Part shown: in pieces, positions 1 through 5,581 of the stretch
Layout: each line of letters opens with the position of its first letter
Position numbering within the stretch: the first letter of the stretch is position 1
NCBI GenBank assembly: GCA_964558295.1
Contig: CAZLDQ010000295.1
Location: forward strand, 1-5,819
Length of the DNA: 5,819 nt
Direction: 5' to 3'
Origin: JBDKTH01 sp964558295
GTDB lineage: Bacteria > Planctomycetota > Planctomycetia > Pirellulales > Thermoguttaceae
The notes under the pieces: generated by a model
What the model was told of the DNA's origin: nothing
Seen by the model: only the letters and a program-made list of their open reading frames with translations
Database searches by the model: none
Position numbers and translations under genes: made by a program

Positions 1-78
1 GAGCCTTATATCGGCCATGACCCTGCATTACCTTGAGGTTTTGGGATGGGTTCTACTCAGGAACAGCACGGGCATAGT

Positions 79-660
79 TCAGTTCCTTTCATCACAGGTT
101 TCGGCATCGAACAGTTCCGGCATCACCTTTTTCGCATGACTCTCCAGGCGGTCCCACAACCGAGTCACCTGATCGAAATGCAGTGGTCCCCGAAAGGAGG
201 AATTCATCATCTTCTTCATACCATCTGCCGTCCTCGGCACTGGGTATCGGCCAAAAATGACAAGGCAATTCTCAAGGCGATCCAGTAAGTGATCATCTTG
301 GCGAGACCTCACCCTGCTTAGGCCCGCGATATTCCAGAGTTTTGCCAGATGATGATTGGTGAGGCTGTTCGTGATTCCTTTCTCGCCAACGAGACTGGGC
401 TTCTGTTTCACGAGGACGGCTTTCAAGGCGGCTTCCACGGTCATGCCCATTAGAAGCATGTAAACTGGACCAATGCGGAAATCGGCTGTGGCAGCATCCG
501 AGTCACGATCCTTTCGCTCACTGGGCCAGCAGCTGTTTCGCAATACATCCGCAGCCTCCTTGAGCCTGAGCGCGGACAGCCACCAGGGTCCGGGGTTCTT
601 CCCAAGGTATGTGAAGAGCGAACGATACGTATTCTCCGGGGGTCTTGAGTCTGTACACAT
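79..660 (-). CDS. HEPN-like hypothetical protein, 193 aa
   Basis: A small, probably cytoplasmic protein with no signal peptide or membrane segment. The middle resembles the helical HEPN-like proteins common in environmental genomes. A helix around residues 65-86 has the pattern MLLMGMTVEAALKAVLVKQ, a short motif NHHLAKLW lies at 102-109 followed by the IAGL turn, and a helix ends in GRYPVP at 137-142. HEPN helical bundles occur in nucleotide-processing and RNase proteins as well as many uncharacterised ones. The only R-x5-H spacing seen (R118, H124) is not convincing as an RNase active site, so no activity is claimed. The ATG at 660 is supported by AGGAG (671-675 on this strand) with a 10-nt spacer. 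The gene stands alone, divergent from the fucosidase, with no antitoxin-like partner in view. That it is a gene is fairly likely; the HEPN assignment rests on recognising the pattern, not on a search. Confidence 0.7.
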   Translation of the reverse strand: MCTDSRPPENTYRSLFTYLGKNPGPWWLSALRLKEAADVLRNSCWPSERKDRDSDAATADFRIGPVYMLLMGMTVEAALKAVLVKQKPSLVGEKGITNSLTNHHLAKLWNIAGLSRVRSRQDDHLLDRLENCLVIFGRYPVPRTADGMKKMMNSSFRGPLHFDQVTRLWDRLESHAKKVMPELFDAETCDERN

Positions 661-708
661 ACATCCGTCACTCCTGTAGGTGACCCGCGACGAGCAGTCA
701 TGAACTAA

Positions 709-738
709 GAATGCAGCGGTGGCCTCACCGCGAATGCA
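709..738. repeat. 16-bp hairpin between 7-bp direct repeats
   Basis: A perfect 6-bp stem, GCGGTG (716-721) and CACCGC (726-731), has a GCCT loop. It is bracketed immediately on both sides by the same 7-mer GAATGCA (709-715 and 732-738). The element lies about 50-80 nt upstream of the minus-strand HEPN-like gene, so it could be part of that promoter region. The direct repeats resemble a target duplication around a tiny insert, but chance or a regulator site is equally possible. Confidence 0.4.
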
Positions 739-837
739 ATCACTCGCCTGAGCTTCCGTCCTATACCTGGCTATCGACCGGCAACAGGCGTGACTTGAGG
801 AGATATTGGAGTGCCTGAGGTTGGAAAATGACAGGTC

Positions 838-950
838 CTCGCGCGGAGACGCAGGGTCGCAGAGGGCAAGAACAGGAGGGTGGGAGGCTTTCGGGCTTTC
901 TGGGTTCTGCGATTCTCCTCTTGCCCTGCGTCTCGGCGTTTCTGCGTGAG
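838..950. repeat. Imperfect inverted repeat, MITE/REP-like dispersed element
   Basis: The left arm (838-878) and the reverse complement of the right arm (915-950) align over almost their whole length. Both share CTC-CGC-GAGACGC-like blocks and an exact GGGCAAGA core followed by GGAG, with about six mismatches and two small gaps. The loop contains GGCTTTC twice (887-893 and 895-901 region). Read on the minus strand the sequence gives a low-complexity peptide with the phrase SRRNAETQGKR. That phrase resembles the spurious peptides produced by a widespread family of GACGCAGAG-type intergenic repeats. No transposase is present, so this would be a non-autonomous or purely structural repeat. It is not a gene. 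Confidence 0.6.
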
Positions 951-967
951 ATCATTATTGGATGGAG

Positions 968-1036
968 CGGTGCGTGGTACGCACCCTACGAACGCTCCAA
1001 GAGTGGGTCATTGGGTAGGGTGCGTACCACGCACCG
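968..1036. repeat. Perfect 22-bp inverted repeat with nested palindromes
   Basis: The arms at 968-989 and 1015-1036 are exact reverse complements over 22 bp and are separated by a 25-nt loop. Each arm is itself palindromic: GGTGCGT-GGT-ACGCACC at 969-985 and GGTGCGT-ACC-ACGCACC at 1019-1035. The structure could therefore form one long hairpin or two small ones. A third option exists, because GGAGCG (964-969) pairs with CGCTCC (993-998). It lies 14 nt before the possible -35 of the fucosidase promoter. There is no T-run, so it is not a classic intrinsic terminator. It looks like a dispersed palindromic repeat adjoining the element at 838-950. Confidence 0.75.
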
Positions 1037-1049
1037 TATTCGTCTTTTG

Positions 1050-1079
1050 TTGGATTCGGTTCTGCCTTGGGCTTATGAT
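1050..1079 (+). promoter_or_regulatory. Weak candidate promoter for the fucosidase
   Basis: TATGAT (1074-1079) is a good -10 match (five of six to TATAAT). TTGGAT (1050-1055) could serve as a poor -35 with an 18-nt spacer. A transcript would start near 1086 and give an untranslated leader of about 70 nt before the ATG at 1154. The -35 matches only three of six consensus bases, so this is tentative. Confidence 0.3.
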
Positions 1080-1153
1080 TTGGGTCGCAGGGCGATGCAT
1101 GCGGGCGTTCGCGGCCTGCGGTTCGTGGAGTTGGCTGGAAAGGAGTTGATCCG

Positions 1154-1804
1154 ATGAAGAGAGCGACTTGTCTGTTGGCGGTGTGCTTGCTGTTGCTGGC
1201 GTTCACGAGTGTGCGGGTTTGCGGGGCGGGCCAGAAGTATGACGCCAAGTGGGACTCGCTGGACTCGCGGCCTACGCCTTCCTGGTGGATCGACGCCAAG
1301 TTTGGCATCTTCATTCATTGGGGCGTGTACTCCGTGCCTGCTTGGTCCGTGCGGGGGCAGTACTCCGAATGGTACTGGAACAACATCACCAACGACAAGG
1401 CCAAGAACGAGCCCTGGTGGCAGTACCATGCGAAGACCTACGGCGAGGACTTCCCTTATGGCGAGTTCGCGCCGCGGTTCAAGGCGGAACTCTATGACCC
1501 GAACCAGTGGGCGGAGGTCTTCCTTCGGTCGGGGGCCAGGTACGTTGTTGCGACTTCCAAGCATCACGACGGCTACTGCATGTGGCCCAGCCAGGAGGCC
1601 AATCGCAGTTGGGGCCGGCCGTGGAACTCGATGGACATTGGGCCCAAGCGGGATCTGCTGGGTGATTTGACCGATGCGGTCCGCGCCAAGGGCCTTCGCA
1701 TGGGCATCTACTATTCGCTCTACGAGTGGTATAACCCGCTCTGGCTGGCGGATCGGACACTGTTCGTGAAAAGCACACGTTCCCACAGTTCAAGGACGTG
1801 GTGA
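1154..1804 (+). CDS. N-terminal fragment of GH29 alpha-L-fucosidase
   Basis: This is the first frame of the broken fucosidase as it stands: 216 codons, of which the last 15 (after R201) are out-of-frame and do not match the family, ending in TGA at 1802-1804. Residues 1-25 form a Sec signal peptide: MKR, a Leu/Val-rich core, then cleavage probably after VCGA. No lipobox is present because the residues before C23 are VRV. The fragment carries the family's substrate-pocket motifs: FGIFIHWGVYSVPAW (50-64), EWY (72-74), TSKHHDGY (134-141), WN (157-158) and DIGPKRDLLGDL (161-172). It lacks the nucleophile and would be inactive on its own. Confidence 0.75.
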   Translation: MKRATCLLAVCLLLLAFTSVRVCGAGQKYDAKWDSLDSRPTPSWWIDAKFGIFIHWGVYSVPAWSVRGQYSEWYWNNITNDKAKNEPWWQYHAKTYGEDFPYGEFAPRFKAELYDPNQWAEVFLRSGARYVVATSKHHDGYCMWPSQEANRSWGRPWNSMDIGPKRDLLGDLTDAVRAKGLRMGIYYSLYEWYNPLWLADRTLFVKSTRSHSSRTW

Positions 1805-2628
1805 CGCGGTACAAGCCGGAAGTGATCTTCTCCGATGGCGAATGGGATATGCCCAGCGCGGACTGGCGAAGCGAGGAACTGCTTGCGTGGCTGGTGAACG
1901 AGTCGCCCGTCAAGGACAGCGTGGTGATCAACGACCGCTGGGGCAAGGACTGTCGGCACAAGCACGGCGGCTATTTCACCACCGAGTACGGTGCGGGACT
2001 CGCCAGCGGGGCACACCCCTGGGAGGAGAATCGCGGCATGGGGTTCTCGTACGGGTACAGCCGGACAGAGCCTCTCGCGGATTACAGGTCCGCGCGGGAG
2101 CTGGTTCTGATGTTGATTGACATCGTCAGCCGGGGCGGCAATCTGCTGCTCGACATCGGTCCGGCGGCCGACGGCACGATCCCGGTCATCATGGAGGAGC
2201 GGCTCACCCAGATCGGCGAGTGGCTCAAGGTCAACGGCGAGGCCATCTACGGCACTCGCAACTGGAACCGGACGACCCAGTGGACCGAGGGCAAACGTCC
2301 CGAAGTCGGCTACGGCAAAGAGTTTATGGCCAAGTACGACATCAACGAGCTGACGTCGAAACCCACGGCGGACAAGGCGGTTATTGAGGCGTTCTTCACG
2401 ACAAAGGGGGATACGCTGTACGTTATCACGCCCCGATGGCCCGGCGAGAAGCTGGTCATGAAAGATATCGAGGTTTCGCCGAACACCGTGGTAACGATGC
2501 TGGGAGTGGCGCAATCCATCCGCTGGGACCGGTCGGGGTCTGACCTCACGATCCATGTGCCGGCGATGTCGGTGGACGACGTGCCTTGTCGGTACGCGTA
2601 TGTCTTTAAGGTTACGGGAGTTAGATAG
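1798..2628 (+). CDS. C-terminal fragment of GH29 alpha-L-fucosidase
   Basis: This is the second frame of the broken fucosidase. GTG at 1798 is the first start-like codon, but homology in this frame already begins near 1759 (VREKHTFPQFKDVV), which shows it is a continuation and not a separate gene. No convincing ribosome binding site precedes 1798. It holds the nucleophile motif VIFSDGEWD (Asp codon 1834-1836), the region HPWEENRGMGFSYGY, the family block DIVSRGGNLLLDIGPAADG, and EWLKVNGEAIYGTR, which closes the barrel. The last 110 or so residues are beta-rich (LYVITPRWPGEKL and so on), as expected for the C-terminal sandwich domain. It ends in TAG at 2626-2628. Confidence 0.75.
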   Translation: MVTRYKPEVIFSDGEWDMPSADWRSEELLAWLVNESPVKDSVVINDRWGKDCRHKHGGYFTTEYGAGLASGAHPWEENRGMGFSYGYSRTEPLADYRSARELVLMLIDIVSRGGNLLLDIGPAADGTIPVIMEERLTQIGEWLKVNGEAIYGTRNWNRTTQWTEGKRPEVGYGKEFMAKYDINELTSKPTADKAVIEAFFTTKGDTLYVITPRWPGEKLVMKDIEVSPNTVVTMLGVAQSIRWDRSGSDLTIHVPAMSVDDVPCRYAYVFKVTGVR

Positions 2629-2732
2629 CTGCGGCCTCGGAGGCAAGGCATCGTGACATGGGGATCGGTCGGCAATCGCCGGTTGGGGGACAACACGGCC
2701 GGTTGCGCGTCGTCTGTCGGACTGAGCCGCTC

Positions 2733-2746
2733 TAACAGGGCTGTTA
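2733..2746. promoter_or_regulatory. 14-bp palindrome, operator-like
   Basis: TAACAG-GG-CTGTTA is an exact 6-bp inverted repeat with a 2-bp centre. It lies 39 bp upstream of the candidate -35 at 2786. The size and symmetry suit a dimeric regulator, but the site occurs once and no regulator gene is in the window. Confidence 0.3.
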
Positions 2747-2785
2747 ACGAGGTTCTGATGCGGGGTAAATTGGCGGGAAATAGAA

Positions 2786-2813
2786 TTGCTTGCGTATCGT
2801 CGCGGGGTATAAT
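2786..2813 (+). promoter_or_regulatory. Sigma70-type promoter for the TIM-barrel/oxidoreductase genes
   Basis: A perfect TATAAT -10 (2808-2813) stands 16 nt after TTGCTT (2786-2791). The -35 matches only TTG of the consensus, but the -10 is exact and the region is non-coding. Transcription would start near 2820 and give a leader of about 245 nt before the ATG at 3065. It is the best promoter in the window and the natural one for the genes that follow. Confidence 0.5.
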
Positions 2814-2888
2814 TGAGCCCTTTGAGTTGACGAGCACGGTGTGTGTGTCGTGGCCGGCTCAGGTGTGACCCCGGAGGGGGTTTGGTAG

Positions 2889-2975
2889 ATGCAAGATGGA
2901 CGTGGAGAAGGAGGTCAACAGGCTGACGAAGCTGCCCGTCAAAATGGGGCGCTCGCAATAAAGCGGGGATCGTAA
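2889..2975 (+). CDS. Possible 28-codon leader ORF
   Basis: ATG at 2889 follows the strong purine-rich sequence GGAGGGGG (2873-2880) with an 8-nt spacer. It reads 28 codons, with a hydrophilic N-terminus MQDGRGEGGQQADEAARQNG, to TAA at 2973-2975. It lies inside the predicted leader, between the promoter and the TIM-barrel gene, and its stop codon overlaps the base of the hairpin at 2974-3002. The peptide matches nothing I recognise and has no run of one rare amino acid as in classic attenuators. A second ATG at 2896 in another frame gives 21 codons. Chance is quite possible. Confidence 0.25.
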   Translation: MQDGRGEGGQQADEAARQNGALAIKRGS

Positions 2976-3002
2976 GCGTTCTTCCCGTGAGAAGAGACGC
3001 TT
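2974..3002 (+). other. Leader hairpin with one bulged base
   Basis: AAGCGT-TCTTC (2974-2984) pairs with GAAGA-g-ACGCTT (2991-3002), giving 11 base pairs with a single bulged G at 2996 and a 6-nt loop CCGTGA. Only three T follow the stem, two of them inside it, so it is a poor intrinsic terminator. A regulatory or stabilising role in the leader is more likely. A second hairpin follows at 3012-3028. Confidence 0.5.
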
Positions 3003-3011
3003 TGCAGGAAT

Positions 3012-3028
3012 GGTGTGCATCGCACGCC
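3012..3028 (+). other. Short leader hairpin
   Basis: GGTGTGC (3012-3018) pairs with GCACGCC (3022-3028) through seven pairs, one of them G-U, with a 3-nt loop ATC. It ends 22 nt before the Shine-Dalgarno sequence AAGGAGG (3051-3057) of the TIM-barrel gene. Confidence 0.35.
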
Positions 3029-3064
3029 TGACGTGTCTTCGAGTCTTGATAAGGAGGTTACGAG

Positions 3065-4066
3065 ATGGCTAGACCTGTAACGCTTTTCACCGGTCAATGG
3101 GCGGACCTGCCCCTGGAGACCCTGGCGAAGAAAGCGAAGAGTTGGGGGTATGACGGCCTGGAACTCGCCTGCTGGGGCGACCACTTCGAGATCGACAAGG
3201 CCCTCAAGGACGACAATTACTGCAAGGCCAAGCGTGCCCTGCTGGACAAGTACGGCTTGAAGGTGTTCGCCATCTCCAACCACCTCGTGGGCCAGTGCAT
3301 TTGCGACAATATCGACGACCGACACAAGGCCATCATTCCGCCGGCGGTCTGGGGTGACGGCAATCCCGAGGGCGTCCGTCAGCGAGCCGCCCAGAACATG
3401 ATCGACGCCGCCAAGGCCGCCAAGAAGCTTGGCGTCGGTGTCGTCAACGGCTTCACCGGCAGCTCGATCTGGCATATGCTGTACTCGTTCCCGCCGGCCC
3501 CCAAGCAGATGATTGACGCAGGCTACGCCGATTTCGCCAAGCGTTTCATTCCTATCTTGGACGCTTTCAAGAAGGAAGGGGTCAAGTTCGGCCTGGAAGT
3601 GCACCCGACCGAGATCGCCTTCGACATCGCTTCGGCGCAGCGGGCGGTCGACGCCGTCAAGGGACATGAATGTTTCGGTTTCAATTATGACCCGAGTCAT
3701 TTTGGCTACCAGCACGTGGACTATGTGAAGTTCATCCGCACCTTCCCTAAACGGATCTTCCATTGCCACATGAAGGACGTATGGTGGGGCCATGGGGACG
3801 GCACCGTCGGCGTCTTCGGCGGCCACACCGAATTCACCGATCCCCGTCGATACTGGGACTTCCGCTCCATCGGCCACGGCGACATCAATTTCGAAGAGAT
3901 CATCGTGGCCCTCAACGATATCGGCTATCAGGGCCCGCTCTCGATCGAATGGGAAGACGGCCGGATGGATCGCGAGCACGGGGCGGCCGAAGCCGTCCAG
4001 GCGATCAAGAAGGCGGACTTCAAGCCTTCTCAAATCGCCTTCGACTCGGCGTTCGAGAAGAAATGA
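3065..4066 (+). CDS. Sugar phosphate isomerase/epimerase-like TIM-barrel protein
   Basis: A 333-residue cytoplasmic protein of the xylose isomerase-like / AP endonuclease 2 TIM-barrel superfamily, metal-dependent enzymes that isomerise, epimerise or cleave sugars and keto-sugars. There is no signal peptide. The barrel begins at once with VTLFTGQWADLPLETLAKKAKSWGYDG-type strand and helix (5-31, including GLELACWGDH at 31-40). Expected metal ligands sit on successive strands: E178 in FGLEVHP, D209 in NYDPSH with H212, H235 in FHCHMKD, and E295 in LSIEWED. The region 241-275 is rich in Gly and His (WGHGDGTVGVFGGH, then IGHGDINF), typical of members acting with Gfo/Idh/MocA dehydrogenases. ATG 3065 follows an almost perfect AAGGAGG (3051-3057) with a 7-nt spacer. 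The product lies upstream of two exported oxidoreductases, so it may process their keto-sugar product after uptake. The exact reaction is unknown. Confidence 0.85.
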   Translation: MARPVTLFTGQWADLPLETLAKKAKSWGYDGLELACWGDHFEIDKALKDDNYCKAKRALLDKYGLKVFAISNHLVGQCICDNIDDRHKAIIPPAVWGDGNPEGVRQRAAQNMIDAAKAAKKLGVGVVNGFTGSSIWHMLYSFPPAPKQMIDAGYADFAKRFIPILDAFKKEGVKFGLEVHPTEIAFDIASAQRAVDAVKGHECFGFNYDPSHFGYQHVDYVKFIRTFPKRIFHCHMKDVWWGHGDGTVGVFGGHTEFTDPRRYWDFRSIGHGDINFEEIIVALNDIGYQGPLSIEWEDGRMDREHGAAEAVQAIKKADFKPSQIAFDSAFEKK

Positions 4067-4074
4067 CAGAAATT

Positions 4075-4121
4075 CCGGCGAGGCCTGGGCGTTACCAAAA
4101 CGGTCAGGCCTCGCTGGTTTG
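4075..4121 (+). terminator. Intercistronic terminator- or attenuator-like hairpin
   Basis: An exact 10-bp inverted repeat, GCGAGGCCTG (4078-4087) and CAGGCCTCGC (4105-4114), extends outward by G-U and two C-G pairs (4075-4077 with 4115-4117) to 13 pairs. The loop is 17 nt and contains a small inner ACC/GGT pairing. TTTGTT follows at 4118-4123. It begins 8 nt after the stop of the TIM-barrel gene and ends about 20 nt before the next ATG. The weak T-tract suggests partial termination or 3'-end protection rather than a full stop, which would set the expression of the oxidoreductases lower than that of the TIM-barrel gene. Confidence 0.55.
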
Positions 4122-4142
4122 TTCCGCAGGAATGGACACAAA

Positions 4143-5522
4143 ATGGCATTCAGAAGCATTGATCGACGAGGCTTCTTGAAAGCGGTTGCGGGGACGGGGG
4201 TAGCCGTTGTGAGCCTGCCAAGCCTCGTACCGTCCTCGGTCTTCGGCGCCACGGCGCCCAGCGAACGGATTACTCTTGGTTTCATCGGTTGCGGCAAGCA
4301 GAGCCAGCATCTGATGCGGTCGTTTCTCGGTTCGCCCGGCACGCACGTTGTGGCTGCCTGCGACGTGGACCAGCTCAAGCTCGAGCGCAGCAGCAAGGGA
4401 ATCGTCGAGAAGCACTATGCCGAGAGGAATGATGGGTCCTACAAGGGCTGCGCGGCCTACCGTGATTTCCGCGATCTGGTGGCCCGGCCGGACATCGATG
4501 CTGTGGTGATCTCGACGCCGGACCATTGGCACGCCGTGACTTCGATCGAAGCCTGCAAGGCGGGCAAAGACATCTATTGTGAGAAGCCCCTGACGCAGAC
4601 GATCGCCGAAGCCCGCGCGATGGTCAACGCGGTCCGCAAATACAACCGTGTTTTTCAGACCGGCAGTATGCAGCGGTCCAGCCGGGAGTTCCGGTTCGCC
4701 TGTGAACTGGTCCGCAACGGTTACATCGGCGACATCCGGCACGTGACCGTCAACGTGGGCGGACCGCCGGAGGATAAGCCGCTGGCGGCCGAGCCCGTGC
4801 CGGATTATCTCGACTGGGACATGTGGGTCGGGCCGGCGATGTGGAGGCCGTATAACAATGAACTGGCCCCACACATCAGCTTCGACGGCTTCCCGCACTG
4901 GCGTTATCACAGCTATTATGGCGGCGGCGGTATGACCGATTGGGGCGCTCACCATTTCGATATCGCCCAATGGGGCCTTGGCATGGACGGCTCGGGACCG
5001 GTCGAGATCATCCCGCCCGACGGCAAAGACACCAAGGTCCTGACCTACAAGTACGCCAACGGCATCACGATGACACGCGACAGCCAGGTCCGCGGTCCCG
5101 ACGGCCAGGGCCTTCCCTTCCCGGGGGACGCCTATCCGCTCTGGCTGGAACACGTGCGAGAGAGCAAAGGCAGCGTCAACGGCGTGCTCTTCGAAGGCAC
5201 GACCGGCAAAATTGAAGTGAATCGTGGCTATCTGAAGACCTGGCCGGACAGTCTCAAGGATCAGGTGATTGGGGCCGATAAGATCCGTTTGTACGATAGT
5301 AAGAACCATTATACCGACTGGCTTGACGCGATCCGCAAACGCGCCAAGCCCATTTGTGACGTCGAAATCGGCGCCAGTTCGGTGACTGTGTGTCACTTGG
5401 GCAACATCGCTTATACGCTGGAGAGGCCGCTCCGGTGGGATCCGGTTCACGAGGTCTTCCGCGGCGACGACGAGGCCAACCGGCTCCTGTCCCGGCCGTA
5501 TCGGAGCCCGTGGCAGTTGTAA
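4143..5522 (+). CDS. Tat-exported Gfo/Idh/MocA family oxidoreductase
   Basis: A 459-residue NAD(P)-dependent oxidoreductase or NAD-using glycosidase of the Gfo/Idh/MocA family, probably exported folded with its cofactor. Residues 1-36 form a Tat signal: DRRGFLKAVAG with RR at 8-9, a hydrophobic stretch, then cleavage near VFGA. The Rossmann fold starts at 43 (ITLGFIGCGKQSQ, 43-55, a variant of GxGxxG), with the acidic end of strand 2 at CDVD (73-76). The family signature CEKPL lies at 146-150, with K148 the catalytic lysine. The C-terminal domain holds MTDWGAHHFDIAQW (264-277), the histidine-rich active-site motif of this branch. The in-frame ATG 4143 is preferred over an upstream extension because the Tat signal begins there; AGGA (4128-4131) precedes it with an 11-nt spacer. 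The substrate is unknown; dehydrogenation of a sugar or glycoside, or GH109-like hydrolysis, are the main options. Confidence 0.9.
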   Translation: MAFRSIDRRGFLKAVAGTGVAVVSLPSLVPSSVFGATAPSERITLGFIGCGKQSQHLMRSFLGSPGTHVVAACDVDQLKLERSSKGIVEKHYAERNDGSYKGCAAYRDFRDLVARPDIDAVVISTPDHWHAVTSIEACKAGKDIYCEKPLTQTIAEARAMVNAVRKYNRVFQTGSMQRSSREFRFACELVRNGYIGDIRHVTVNVGGPPEDKPLAAEPVPDYLDWDMWVGPAMWRPYNNELAPHISFDGFPHWRYHSYYGGGGMTDWGAHHFDIAQWGLGMDGSGPVEIIPPDGKDTKVLTYKYANGITMTRDSQVRGPDGQGLPFPGDAYPLWLEHVRESKGSVNGVLFEGTTGKIEVNRGYLKTWPDSLKDQVIGADKIRLYDSKNHYTDWLDAIRKRAKPICDVEIGASSVTVCHLGNIAYTLERPLRWDPVHEVFRGDDEANRLLSRPYRSPWQL

Positions 5523-5581
5523 GTGTGAAGATCCGTGTGGGCTCTCTGGGGCCTGTCCATCCTGAATCTGGAGAATGGTAG

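Larger units (their letters stand above)
1154..2628 (+). pseudogene. Secreted alpha-L-fucosidase (GH29), frameshifted
   Basis: The two reading frames 1154-1804 and about 1757-2628 together encode one GH29 retaining alpha-L-fucosidase, which hydrolyses terminal L-fucose from glycans outside the cytoplasm. Restoring one base after the CGG at 1754-1756 (CGG-GAC-ACT) gives a continuous 491-residue protein, the normal size for bacterial GH29. The order is signal peptide (1-25), (beta/alpha)8 catalytic barrel (about 30-345) and a C-terminal beta-sandwich (about 380-491). In restored numbering the likely nucleophile is D228 in the motif VIFSDGEWD, and E291 or E292 in HPWEENRG are acid/base candidates. 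AAGGAG (1139-1145) with an 8-nt spacer fixes the start. No other disabling change is seen, so this is either a very recent loss of function or a sequence/assembly error in a GGG run. Type II (GH29-B-like) versus type I specificity cannot be decided here. Confidence 0.85.

Noticed and set aside
1..28. A minus-strand gene start at the left edge (ATG at 28 or 18)
   Set aside because: Only six to nine codons are visible and the spacing to any purine-rich sequence is poor, so it cannot be supported.
838..1036. A CRISPR array
   Set aside because: The repeats are inverted pairs, not regularly spaced direct repeats, and no Cas gene is present.
880..1149. Open frames between the HEPN-like gene and the fucosidase
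   Set aside because: They run through the inverted repeats, have no family-like sequence and lack convincing ribosome binding sites.
2666..2685. Hairpin after the fucosidase stop as its terminator
   Set aside because: The stem has four Watson-Crick pairs at its core and several G-U pairs, and no T-tract follows; it is followed by a G-run.
2814..2861. TGAGCC (2814-2819) pairing with GGCTCA (2856-2861) as a leader stem
   Set aside because: The left arm lies directly after the -10 site, mostly upstream of the expected transcription start, so the stem would not be present in the RNA.
3792..4142. Upstream extension of the oxidoreductase frame into the TIM-barrel gene
   Set aside because: The extra residues are low-complexity Ser/Arg/Thr text from the wrong frame of the preceding gene, and the Tat signal peptide begins at the ATG at 4143.
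2939..4396. A long open frame of 485 codons on the minus strand
   Set aside because: It lies opposite the TIM-barrel gene and the start of the oxidoreductase, both supported by family motifs and ribosome binding sites. It is a by-product of GC-rich codon use on the other strand. The same applies to minus-strand frames at 4104-5450 and 1720-2958.
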